DNA of 64,000 nt from Parvularcula mediterranea (GTDB lineage: Bacteria > Pseudomonadota > Alphaproteobacteria > Caulobacterales > Parvularculaceae). The notes under the pieces were generated by a model. That model saw nothing but the letters and a program-made list of their open reading frames with translations, was not told where the DNA came from and made no database searches. The position numbers were made by a program, and so were the translations under genes. Shown here piece by piece: positions 43,737 through 52,394 of the stretch (position 1 is the first letter of the stretch; each line of letters begins with the position of its first letter). The stretch covers positions 56,771-120,770 of the forward strand of contig NZ_JABFCX010000001.1 of NCBI RefSeq assembly GCF_013085255.1. The letters are read 5' to 3'.

Positions 43737-45119
43737 ATGACCGACGACACCAGGAACCCGCTTTGGGGCGGGCGTTTTGCGGGCGGGCCTGCCGAGGCGT
43801 TCCAGCGCTTTGGCCATTCGCTCGATGCCGACATCAAGCTCTGGCGCGAGGATATTCAGGGCTCCAAGGCGCACGCTCGAATGCTTGCTGCGCAGGGGAT
43901 CATTTCGGAAGCGGAACGCGACGCCCTCCTCTCCGGTCTCGATCAGGTTGCCTCCGAAATCGAGGCAGGCACCTTCGGGTGGTCCGAAGCCCTCGAAGAC
44001 GTCCACATGAATGTCGAGGCGCGCCTGCGCGAGATCGCGCCTAAGGCTGCGGGCAAGCTCCACACCGGGCGGTCGCGCAATGACCAGGTGGCGACAGACC
44101 TGAGGCTCTGGGTCCGCGCGTCCCTCGACCGCTGCGCCGAAGCTGTCAGGGAGTGTCAGCGCGCCTTCCTTCATCAGGCGGAGAGCGGCCACGACGCCCT
44201 GATGCCCGGCTTCACCCACCTCCAGATCGCCCAGCCAGTGACCTATGCCCACCACTGCCTCGCCTATGTCGAGATGCTGGAGCGCGACCGGAAGCGCCTC
44301 CTCTCGGCGCGCGAACACCTCAACGAGAGCCCCCTCGGCGCAGCGGCCCTTGGCGGCACGCCCCACCCCATCGACCGGGACATGACGGCGAAGGAGCTCG
44401 GCTTCGATCGTCCGATGGCGAACAGTCTCGATGCGGCGTCCGCCCGGGACTTCTGCCTCGAGGCCGTCGGCGCGGCCTCCATCTGCGGCGTCACCCTTTC
44501 GCGGTATGCGGAGGAAGTCGTGCTCTTCTCTTCCGCGCCCTTCTCCTATTGGCAGTGTTCGGAGAGTTTCTCCACCGGCTCCTCGATCATGCCGCAAAAG
44601 AGGAACCCCGACGCCGCCGAGCTGATCCGCGCCAAGGTCGGACGGCTCACCGGCGCCTTCAACGCCCTGACGCTCCAGACCAAGGGCCTCGCCCTCGCCT
44701 ACGCCAAGGACATGCAGGAGACTAAACCCGTCACGATGGAGGCGCTGGACCAGCTCGAAGCCACCCTCCTCATCACCGCCGGAATGGTCCGTGAGATGAC
44801 AATCAACAGGGCCCGCATGGCCGAGGATGCGAACGCAGGCTACGCCACCGCCACCGACCTCGCCGACAGCCTCGCCAAGGACGGCATCCCCTTCAGGGAC
44901 GCCCACCACATTGTCGGCGCCCTCGTGGCCTTGTGCGAGGAAAAAGGCTGTACCCTGTCAGAAGCCCCGGAAGCGGAGGCGCAAGCCATCTCCCCCCTCC
45001 TCACCAGGGACCGCCTCGCTGGCCTCACCCCTGAGGCTTCGGTCCAAGGCAAGCTCTCCTACGGAGGCCCAGCCTTTACCCGTCAGCAGGCGGATCGTTG
45101 GACAAAGGCGCTAGGCTGA
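43737..45119 (+). CDS. argH: Argininosuccinate lyase
   Basis: 460 residues from the ATG at 43737 with GGGGA upstream. The fumarase-superfamily signature is SSIMPQKRNPDAAELIRAK, with HTGRSRNDQVATDLRLW and the conserved start NPLWGGRFAGGPAEAFQRF. It splits argininosuccinate to arginine and fumarate, finishing the pathway whose other genes lie on the opposite strand. Confidence 0.95.
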   Translation: MTDDTRNPLWGGRFAGGPAEAFQRFGHSLDADIKLWREDIQGSKAHARMLAAQGIISEAERDALLSGLDQVASEIEAGTFGWSEALEDVHMNVEARLREIAPKAAGKLHTGRSRNDQVATDLRLWVRASLDRCAEAVRECQRAFLHQAESGHDALMPGFTHLQIAQPVTYAHHCLAYVEMLERDRKRLLSAREHLNESPLGAAALGGTPHPIDRDMTAKELGFDRPMANSLDAASARDFCLEAVGAASICGVTLSRYAEEVVLFSSAPFSYWQCSESFSTGSSIMPQKRNPDAAELIRAKVGRLTGAFNALTLQTKGLALAYAKDMQETKPVTMEALDQLEATLLITAGMVREMTINRARMAEDANAGYATATDLADSLAKDGIPFRDAHHIVGALVALCEEKGCTLSEAPEAEAQAISPLLTRDRLAGLTPEASVQGKLSYGGPAFTRQQADRWTKALG

Positions 45120-45122
45120 CCC

Positions 45123-46265
45123 ATGCGCCGAGGCCCGGAGATCACCGAAGAGCAGGACGAAATCCTCGACTGGCTCGACGACGGCTTCAGCCGGACGGAG
45201 AATGTGACTCTCACCTTCCGGCTGGCTGACTACAGCTTCGCTCAGGCCGTGACCGCCACCCATGACGGCTTCCTCGTAACGCCGCCATTCCCAGATGGGA
45301 TGCCGGATTTCGGCTATTTCGTCAGTGTACATGAGCTGCGAGAAGAGCTGTGCCGCAGCACCGTCCGTGAGGTAGAGGATGGGCCGCAAGACAGCCACAG
45401 TGACGCGCAAAACCGGTTTGAGATCGCATATGCCGTGGGCGGTCAACTTATCCCATGGGCCATCGCAGCAGGTCTCGCTTTTCTCATCACGCGCTGGCTA
45501 GAGCGACAAGACTTCCCGCTCCCTGAGTGGATTGCAGAGGACCTGTTCGTCTGGGTTATGCTGCCGATGCTCCTAGCCCTCTTTGGCCTTGCGCAGCTCA
45601 TTGCTAAGCCAATCAGAGAAGCCCTCACGAATAAAAAGATCGCGCGTGATGACCTTGAGTTCCGCACAAAGAGCATACTCTCCCAAGGACGAACCCGCTC
45701 CTTCACCGCGAGGCAGTACGATACCATCGCGGACGCCGTTTTCGATCGTAATTTTCGCGTCAGTCACGCTCTGGAGCGCTTAGACTCGCCCCGGAAGCCG
45801 ACCAGCTCAGGTGGTTTGCTTCCCTCGAGGAAAAAGGGATATCCGCGGGTCTTCGGTCCGTTCTCTCATACACTCCGCGCCGTCATGGCACCGAACGCGC
45901 CGTCCCTGCTGGCACCGCGAGAGAAGTTTGAGGGTGGCGGCCTGATGGCGCAGCTGCTCTGGTTAGGGGCCCTCGCTGCTTTGTTGCTACTCTTTCCAAT
46001 GGAGACCGCGGACGAGGAAGAGTCTCTCGGAGAAAACCTCCGTTACATCGCTCTCGTCGTCGGATCCTGCATTCCGCCCATGCTGATAGCCGGCCCTGGC
46101 CTTCTCGCGAGGCGTGCCATCCAGCGTCGCCGCAAAGCAAAAATCGCCGCCCGCCACGCCCGCCTCGTCGCGGCCGCCAACCTCGTCCTTAACGGCGAAA
46201 GCCCCGTCGGCCATCGCTTCGGACCGTCGCTGCGCTGGCTCGAGCGGATGCGCGCCTTCGTCTGA
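45123..46265 (+). CDS. Hypothetical four-helix membrane protein
   Basis: 380 residues starting three bases after argH, so probably co-transcribed. About 100 soluble residues are followed by two membrane helices (LIPWAIAAGLAFLITRWL; LFVWVMLPMLLALFGLAQLI), a basic soluble stretch (LTNKKIARDDLEFRTKSIL...), then two more helices (LMAQLLWLGALAALLLLF; IALVVGSCIPPMLIAGPGLL) and an Arg-rich tail. No family recognised. Confidence 0.65.
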   Translation: MRRGPEITEEQDEILDWLDDGFSRTENVTLTFRLADYSFAQAVTATHDGFLVTPPFPDGMPDFGYFVSVHELREELCRSTVREVEDGPQDSHSDAQNRFEIAYAVGGQLIPWAIAAGLAFLITRWLERQDFPLPEWIAEDLFVWVMLPMLLALFGLAQLIAKPIREALTNKKIARDDLEFRTKSILSQGRTRSFTARQYDTIADAVFDRNFRVSHALERLDSPRKPTSSGGLLPSRKKGYPRVFGPFSHTLRAVMAPNAPSLLAPREKFEGGGLMAQLLWLGALAALLLLFPMETADEEESLGENLRYIALVVGSCIPPMLIAGPGLLARRAIQRRRKAKIAARHARLVAAANLVLNGESPVGHRFGPSLRWLERMRAFV

Positions 46266-46267
46266 GG

Positions 46268-46723
46268 TCAGAGGATCGCGGCCATCGCTTTCAAAAGCTC
46301 GCCGCGGGGCACCGGCTTTTTGCAAACCGGTACGTCGGGATAATCGGCTTGCAGCTCGGCCCTCGTCCCGTGGCCGGTCTGGAACAGGAACGGGATTCCC
46401 CGGCGCTTGAGAATGTCCGCAGCCGGAAAGACGTCGAGCCCGGCAAGGTCGATATCCACGACCGCCCCGTCAATGCCCTCGCCGCCTGCATGCTCTACAG
46501 CCTCGTCGAGGGTCGCGATCGGCCCGATCACATTGGCGCCGGCATCGGCGAAAGAATCACAGATAGCGATAGCAACGAAGGCTTCGTCTTCGATCACGAG
46601 GATCGTCTTTCCCGCCAGCTTCTTCTCAGCGTCCTCAGTTGAGATCGCTGGGCCGGTTTCCTGCGGGTTTGAGTCCCTTGCCAAGGCTTGCGCTCCTTGT
46701 CCGTGTACCGCCCACTTTCTCAT
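46268..46723 (-). CDS. Single-domain response regulator receiver
   Basis: 151 residues as drawn; a TTG at 46684 with AAGGAG before it could be the true start. TILVIEDEAFVAIAI holds the acidic pair, VVDIDLAGLD holds the phospho-Asp, QTGHG holds the Thr, and VCKKPV holds the Lys switch. There is no output domain. It overlaps the end of the histidine kinase gene by about 90 bases in another frame and presumably receives phosphate from it. Such single receivers partner HWE kinases in alphaproteobacterial stress circuits. Confidence 0.85.
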   Translation of the reverse strand: MRKWAVHGQGAQALARDSNPQETGPAISTEDAEKKLAGKTILVIEDEAFVAIAICDSFADAGANVIGPIATLDEAVEHAGGEGIDGAVVDIDLAGLDVFPAADILKRRGIPFLFQTGHGTRAELQADYPDVPVCKKPVPRGELLKAMAAIL

Positions 46724-48095
46724 CGAGCGAGAAGGTCAGTACCGTTTCCATCCCCTGCGCGGACCAGGTCCGCGTCAGCTCCCCATCGAGCTGTCTTGCC
46801 GATTGCTGGATCAACGGCAGGCCGAGACCGGGAGGCGCGCTGGGCGCAGCATCACCGCTTCTCGTGAACCGCTCAGTCCAGACAATGTTGATATCATTCG
46901 TGCCCTGACCAAGATCGCCAGCCATCCAGCTGACCGACAAATGGCCATCGGGCTCTGACCATGCTCCGTACTTCACAGCGTTGGTCGCAAGTTCGTGGAA
47001 GATCATGCCGACAGGCGTCACGGCCCGGCGCGGAAGCTTCGCTTCGAGACCACGCAGGGTCAACTGATCCTTACGCTGCTCATAGGGTGCGAGCACCGCC
47101 TCCATCACTTGCCTGAAGGAAACGGCACGAATGTCTTCTTCCTCGATCGAGATCATGTGCGCGGCAGCCAGAGCCGCAATCCGCGCCTGGATCTTGTCCG
47201 TCACGACCGCAGGGTCGCTCTCGCCACGGCCGCTGACAGAGACCAGCCCCTGCACAATGGCAAAGAGGTTCTTCACCCGGTGATTGAGCTCACGGTTGAG
47301 GAGCCTCAGGCGCTCGTTCGCCTTGTGCTCTGCCGTGATGTCCCGGTTGATCTCAAGAATAAGGACGTCGTCTGAGGAAATCTGAATAGGCGACAGCCGG
47401 GCCGATGTATGGATCGTCGATCCGTCGGCGCGACGCCGCTCCACCTCACCTGACCATTGCTCGCCAGCATCGAGCGCTTCAGCCACTTCATCCCAGCCAT
47501 TGGGGTAGCGCGCGCTCGTCAGCTTGTTGGGATCCGCCCCGGCCGCTGTCTGGCTTGAGACGCCAAAGAGGCTCACCGCACCGCGGTTCCAACGGCGGAT
47601 GCCTCGCTTCAGAGACCAGGCAAAGACCGCATCGCCAGAGAGCTCGATAAGCTCCGAAAGCTGACGGTCAAGCTCATGGGCCCGTGTGTCGTGGACGATC
47701 GTATGGGCACCGAGCATCCTGACAGGCTTACCGCCCTCGCGGATCGCCATGCCCCGTGCGCGCACCGTCACGGTATTGTTCTGTGCACCCTTAAAGCGGA
47801 TGATCTGGTCAAAGGCGTGGCCAGCGTTTTCGCAATGCCGGCGCATGTTCTCGAAGACCATCTCACGGTCGGCCTCGAGGATCAGGCTGCGCCAGTCCTG
47901 GGGCCGCTGGTCCGCTGGCACCTGCGCATAGCCGAGCGCGCGCCAGAACCCCGGCGACACCCACTCGCGCCCCGGCTTCTCCAGATCCATGAACCACAGC
48001 CCGTCAAACGCAGCCTTGTCGAGGAACGGCAGGGCACCCGGCTGCGAAAGCAGCTTGGCGAACTCCTCCTCGAGATAGTCCTGCGACAGCGCCAT
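46635..48095 (-). CDS. PAS sensor histidine kinase of the HWE/HisKA_2 type
   Basis: 486 residues from the ATG at 48095; an in-frame start 66 bases upstream is possible. Two PAS-type regions (about 30-145 and 150-270) precede the dimerisation motif LNRELNHRVKNLFAIVQGL with the phospho-accepting His, then ATP-binding motifs FHELATNAVKYGAWS (N box) and GLGLPLI (G box). No membrane helix, so it is a cytosolic sensor. It is paired with the overlapping receiver gene. Confidence 0.88.
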   Translation of the reverse strand: MALSQDYLEEEFAKLLSQPGALPFLDKAAFDGLWFMDLEKPGREWVSPGFWRALGYAQVPADQRPQDWRSLILEADREMVFENMRRHCENAGHAFDQIIRFKGAQNNTVTVRARGMAIREGGKPVRMLGAHTIVHDTRAHELDRQLSELIELSGDAVFAWSLKRGIRRWNRGAVSLFGVSSQTAAGADPNKLTSARYPNGWDEVAEALDAGEQWSGEVERRRADGSTIHTSARLSPIQISSDDVLILEINRDITAEHKANERLRLLNRELNHRVKNLFAIVQGLVSVSGRGESDPAVVTDKIQARIAALAAAHMISIEEEDIRAVSFRQVMEAVLAPYEQRKDQLTLRGLEAKLPRRAVTPVGMIFHELATNAVKYGAWSEPDGHLSVSWMAGDLGQGTNDINIVWTERFTRSGDAAPSAPPGLGLPLIQQSARQLDGELTRTWSAQGMETVLTFSLDEKVGGTRTRSASLGKGLKPAGNRPSDLN

Positions 48096-48437
48096 GAGCC
48101 TTGAGATCCCCCTCCCGGTCAGGGTGATCCTGTAGCGCAACTGGCGTGCCACACGCTTCACGATTTGGTGTATGAGGGGTTAACCGCCCTCTGCAGGCCG
48201 TTGTTTCACCACCCGTTCTTGACAGCCGATCCGACTTTCAGAACCAATTCATAGCCTTGCCGGTCTCGATTAACCATGGAACTTTCCCGTGAGGTTGCGG
48301 CCGCACTGCAATGCGACCATGGGTAGTCGCCGCGCGTGGCCCCCGGCGTAATGAAAGGTGGCGCTTCGTGAAGCTCCCCCTTCTGGACTTCACGGCCGCC
48401 CGGGCCTAGCGCCAAGCTCCTAGTTTCGGAGTGTTCC
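48096..48437. promoter_or_regulatory. Divergent promoter region between the kinase and the aminotransferase gene
   Basis: About 340 bases without a gene. A TTGACA element is at 48219-48224, without a clear -10 partner at normal spacing. A 7-bp inverted repeat, CGTGAAG (48367-48373) / CTTCACG (48388-48394), lies about 45 bases before the aminotransferase start and could be an operator or leader hairpin. Confidence 0.35.
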
Positions 48438-49598
48438 ATGGGTATCGCCTTCATCGACCTTCAGGCGCAGCGCGCGCGAATTTCGGATAAAGTCGACGCC
48501 GCCATTGCGCGCGTTCTTGAGCATGGCCGCTTCATCATGGGGCCTGAAGTCACCGAGTTCGAAGAGAAGATGTCGGCCTTCTCCGGCGCCAGGCTCTCCT
48601 GCGGCTGCGGCAATGGCACCGATGCCCTGGCCCTGCCGCTGATGGCCTGGGGCCTCAGGCCCGGCGATGCCGTCTTCTGCCCCAGCTTCACCTTCACCGC
48701 GACGGCGGAAGTCGTCCCGTGGCTCGGCGCCAGCCCGGTCTTCGTCGACATCGAGCCTGACACCTACAACATGGACCCCGTCTCGCTTGAGGCCGCCATT
48801 GAAGACACGATCAAGAACGGCGAGCTGCGCCCCAAAGCCGTGATCGCTGTCGACCTTTTCGGTCAGCCTGCGAACTATCCCGCGATCAAGGCCCTCTGCG
48901 ACAAGCATGGCCTGAAGCTCATCTCGGATAGCGCCCAAGGCTTCGGTTGCACCATCGACGGCAAGCACCCGATCGAGTGGGCCGATGTCGTCACCACCAG
49001 CTTCTTCCCTGCCAAACCGCTCGGCTGCTACGGCGATGGCGGCGCGATCCAGACCAATGACCAGGAGATGTGGGACCTCCTCGACAGTCTCCGCGTCCAC
49101 GGCAAGGCCAGCCAGGCCGACATGGATGCCGCCAACTATTCAGGCCACGAAGCAAAGTACCTGAACCCACGGATCGGCATGAACTCCCGCCTCGACACGA
49201 TGCAGGCCGCCATCCTCCTCGAAAAGCTCGCCATCTTCGCCGATGAGATCGCGCTGAGAGAGAAAGTCGCGAGGAGCTACAACAGCGCCCTCGAAGGCTC
49301 GGTCGCCCAAGTCCCGTTCGTGAAGGAAGGCTACCAATCAGTCTGGGCTCAATACACGATCGAAGTCGAGAACCGTGCCGAAGTGCAAAAGAAACTCGGC
49401 GCCCAAGGCATCCCGACGGCCGTCTACTATCCGATCCCCATGCACGAACAGGCCCCCTACCGCCGCTTCCCCACCGCCCCCGACGGCCTTCCGGTCACGG
49501 AAGAAAAGAAGCACACAGTCATGAGCCTCCCCATGCACCCCTACCTCGACGAGGAAACCCAAGGCGTGATCGTCGAAGGCGTGAAGGCTGCGGTTTAG
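48438..49598 (+). CDS. DegT/DnrJ/EryC1/StrS family sugar aminotransferase
   Basis: 386 residues. The start GIAFIDLQAQRARISDKVDA is typical of the WecE/WbpE group. GCGNGTDALALPLMA and VDLFGQPANYPAI contact PLP, and the Schiff-base Lys is in TTSFFPAKPLGCYGDGGA. The C-terminus has YYPIPMHEQAPYRRF. The enzyme puts an amino group on a UDP-keto-sugar, most likely a 3-amino uronic derivative given the nearby UDP-sugar dehydrogenase and UDP-GlcNAc epimerase genes. Convergent with the next gene (four-base overlap). Confidence 0.88.
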   Translation: MGIAFIDLQAQRARISDKVDAAIARVLEHGRFIMGPEVTEFEEKMSAFSGARLSCGCGNGTDALALPLMAWGLRPGDAVFCPSFTFTATAEVVPWLGASPVFVDIEPDTYNMDPVSLEAAIEDTIKNGELRPKAVIAVDLFGQPANYPAIKALCDKHGLKLISDSAQGFGCTIDGKHPIEWADVVTTSFFPAKPLGCYGDGGAIQTNDQEMWDLLDSLRVHGKASQADMDAANYSGHEAKYLNPRIGMNSRLDTMQAAILLEKLAIFADEIALREKVARSYNSALEGSVAQVPFVKEGYQSVWAQYTIEVENRAEVQKKLGAQGIPTAVYYPIPMHEQAPYRRFPTAPDGLPVTEEKKHTVMSLPMHPYLDEETQGVIVEGVKAAV

Positions 49599-50722
49599 AG
49601 CCGACCGACCGCTTCAAGCAGAGTCTTTGCGACGTCTGCTCCGGATGGAGGAGGCGCGAGACCCTCCGGAAATTCGCGCGTTCCGTTTGCCCATCCAATG
49701 AGCGCTTGCGCTGGATCAGCATCAAGGCCCTCGCGCGCGGTCCAACCACTTCCGCCGAGGGTCGCGATAGGCCTGCCGGCAGCCCGGTACTCGCTGAGCT
49801 TCCCCGGCGGCATGATTGCGCCGTCAGCAGCGACCAAGAGCAGCGCTGACGCCTGCTGTTGCTCTGCCCAACTCTCAACGAGGCTCACCGGAGGTTTGAT
49901 CGTCAAGCCTTCAACTCGTGAGGCTCGTTCGCGCTCTTCGGACGTAAGGGCGCCCTGAAACAAAAAGTGCACATGGGGCGCAGAGGCCCGGACCTCTGCA
50001 ACAAGGTCGAGCGCCGGGCCTATGTCCCGCTCGGCGTGGGACGTTGTGAAGCCGCCGGTATGAAGCACGCGGAACACCCGCCCCGAAGGAACCGGCGTCG
50101 CTTTCAGTAAAGCGGGGCCTGGCTGGGGCAGATGCAGCGTGGGAACCGTCGGCGCGTAGACCCGCATCTCACGCTGCATGGACCTCTCTGCGGCGGTAAT
50201 GAGAGAGGCGCGCTGCAGAAGGCGACGCGCAAGAAAACCCTCGACATGACGACGCAAGGAGAAGGTGCGCTCTTCCATCAGCGGCGCAAGCAACCAATGA
50301 TCACGCACATCCGCAACCCAGGGCACGTCAAGGGCGCCCGCGAGCCACGCTCCACCAAGATGAATGCTTTCGGGAGGGCTCGTCGTCAGGACAACATCTG
50401 GGCGATAGCTGCGTGCGTGCTCTTTAATTCTGCGTGCGTTCCTGACAACCCAAGGAAGCTCCGGGTCCGGAACAAGAAGCGCAAGACGCATCCTAGCGCG
50501 CAGCGACGGGGCTGCATGTCCTGTTTCCGACGCGGCGGTAGGTTTCAGGACGGGATGCCCCAATGCCAGACCTGGCTCCCCTTCCGGCAAAGCAGGCGCA
50601 ACAATCCGCACATCCGCGCCGGCCGCGCGCAGGCCCTGTGCCAACAGGAAAGGGCGCCTCGCTCCTCCCGAAAGCAGCGGAGGATAATGCCGCGTAAAGA
50701 TCAAAATGCGCATGTTTGCCAT
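49595..50722 (-). CDS. Family 4 glycosyltransferase
   Basis: 375 residues. The GT-B start is MRILIFTRHYPPLLSGGARRP (a second ATG three codons in is equally possible), with VPWVADVRDHW and RVLHTGGFTTSHAERD, and a C-terminal ADGAIMPPGKLSEYRAAGRPI segment containing the family E. Such enzymes add sugars to surface glycans on the cytosolic face. Divergent from the next glycosyltransferase gene. Confidence 0.82.
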   Translation of the reverse strand: MANMRILIFTRHYPPLLSGGARRPFLLAQGLRAAGADVRIVAPALPEGEPGLALGHPVLKPTAASETGHAAPSLRARMRLALLVPDPELPWVVRNARRIKEHARSYRPDVVLTTSPPESIHLGGAWLAGALDVPWVADVRDHWLLAPLMEERTFSLRRHVEGFLARRLLQRASLITAAERSMQREMRVYAPTVPTLHLPQPGPALLKATPVPSGRVFRVLHTGGFTTSHAERDIGPALDLVAEVRASAPHVHFLFQGALTSEERERASRVEGLTIKPPVSLVESWAEQQQASALLLVAADGAIMPPGKLSEYRAAGRPIATLGGSGWTAREGLDADPAQALIGWANGTREFPEGLAPPPSGADVAKTLLEAVGRL

Positions 50723-50753
50723 CGCTAGACCAAGCCGGTCTTACGTGAGATGA

Positions 50754-52382
50754 GTGACGATGGCCACTGAGCAAGACCGGACAGAACCTGAGGCCGCGAG
50801 CACATATGCTCTGCGCTCCGCCCTGCGGGATGCTCGACAGTTGGAGCGGCAAGCAGTCAAAGAAGCATCTACGCTCCGCGGGAGTCTCCGCTACAGACTG
50901 GGTAGCGTGCTGATAGAGACCCTGGCGCGCCCACGTCGCTGGCTTACCCTTCCACAGGAGCTCCTTGCCATCGGTAGGCTGATAGCCGCCCGAAGATTCG
51001 AAGAAGCGATTTACGTTGGGCTTCCCATCGATCCCGGCAGCGGATCTGCCCACCCGCAAACCCCGATCTCTATCACTCGAAAAGCCGCGAGAATTGCCGA
51101 GGCCGGTAAGGTCCCGCCCACCGATGGCATGGCCACGGATCAGCAACGAAGGCTCGAAGACGCAGCACGTCTAGCAATAGCGAAATCCCGCGATCTGCCG
51201 GAGGCGCGACGGCAACAATCTGTTGGAATGCGGCCCGCATTGGTCGTCGATACCCACATCGGTGTCGTCCGCTCAGGCTATACCAGGCGAACTCAGGCCC
51301 TTCGGCAGGCGCTTGGAGACCTTGGTACAACGACTGCTGAGATCAGTCGTGATGGTGTTCTGGACAGAGAAGTACTGAGGATCGACGGGAGCATCGCGGA
51401 ATGCCGTGACGTGACCTCTTCCAACAATTTATCCGCGTTCACCGCAAATCTTGCTGATGAGATCGAGCAGGCGGCGATCGAGATGCAGGCTAGCCTTCTC
51501 CACGCAGCTTCGAATCACGCCCTGGGCTTTGCCACCCTTTCCGCCGCGAGAAGGTTAGGAATACCCTTCGTCTACGAACTAAGGGGGTTATGGCATGAAA
51601 CACGAGCCGCCCTCAGGCCTTCCTACCGCGGCACGCTTGGCTTCACTGCCCAGGAGAACGCCGAGCTCGAAGTGGCTGCGGCGGCAGATGCAGTTCTCGC
51701 CAACGGAGACGGCCTCGCCGCGTGGCTTTCCGAGAGGAACTGCGACCCGGACCAGGTATCCATTGTCCATAACGGCATCGATCCTACCCTGTTCGAGGAC
51801 CTTGAGAATGCGCAGGCCGTCCGACAGAAGTTCGCCCTCGGTCCTGAGCCTATTGTTGCGTTCGCGGGAAGCCTCACGGCGTACGAGGGCCTCGAAGACG
51901 TCGTTCGTGCGATGGCGAAATTGCAGTCAAAGTCACAGCTGGTCTTGGCCGGAGATGGGCCTGCCGGGGACGCTGCTGAACGGTTGGCTCGCGAGAGCGG
52001 CGTCAAACTCCACCGCACAGGGATGCTTCCTCAAGCTGAAGCCTTCGCCATCCTGGCCGCCGCGGACATCGTTCCGATAATTCGTCCGGACACCCCGCTT
52101 ACACGGTATGTAGCACCGTTGAAGCCTGTCGAGGCGATGGCAGCCGGTGCCGCGCTGATCGTCTCCGATCTCCCGGCTCTCTCTTCGCACACAGACGAAG
52201 GCCGCGGCGTGACCGTCCCCCCCTCTGATTCGGAAGCGCTAGCACAGGCGATGGATGTCCTGCTTTCGGACAAAGACAGGCGTCTGCGCATCGCTCAGCG
52301 CGGTCAGGCGTGGGCACACGAGCATCGAACGTGGAAGCAATCGGCTCTCACTATTCAATCCGTCTACGATACCATCTTGTAG
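50754..52382 (+). CDS. Family 4 glycosyltransferase with helical N-terminal extension
   Basis: 542 residues from a GTG; an ATG two codons later is equally possible. The first ~150 residues are helical and Arg-rich (LRDARQLERQAVKEASTLRG, RYRLGSVLIETLARPRRWL). The GT-B domain follows: VDTHIGVVRSGYTRRTQALR, VPFVYELRGLWHETR-like IPFVYELRG, SIVHNGIDPTLFED, PIVAFAGSLTAYEGLEDVV, and PLKPVEAMAAGAALIVSDLP with the nucleotide-sugar Glu. Likely a cytosolic polysaccharide glycosyltransferase. Confidence 0.85.
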   Translation: MTMATEQDRTEPEAASTYALRSALRDARQLERQAVKEASTLRGSLRYRLGSVLIETLARPRRWLTLPQELLAIGRLIAARRFEEAIYVGLPIDPGSGSAHPQTPISITRKAARIAEAGKVPPTDGMATDQQRRLEDAARLAIAKSRDLPEARRQQSVGMRPALVVDTHIGVVRSGYTRRTQALRQALGDLGTTTAEISRDGVLDREVLRIDGSIAECRDVTSSNNLSAFTANLADEIEQAAIEMQASLLHAASNHALGFATLSAARRLGIPFVYELRGLWHETRAALRPSYRGTLGFTAQENAELEVAAAADAVLANGDGLAAWLSERNCDPDQVSIVHNGIDPTLFEDLENAQAVRQKFALGPEPIVAFAGSLTAYEGLEDVVRAMAKLQSKSQLVLAGDGPAGDAAERLARESGVKLHRTGMLPQAEAFAILAAADIVPIIRPDTPLTRYVAPLKPVEAMAAGAALIVSDLPALSSHTDEGRGVTVPPSDSEALAQAMDVLLSDKDRRLRIAQRGQAWAHEHRTWKQSALTIQSVYDTIL

Positions 52383-52394
52383 CGAGGCCAAACG

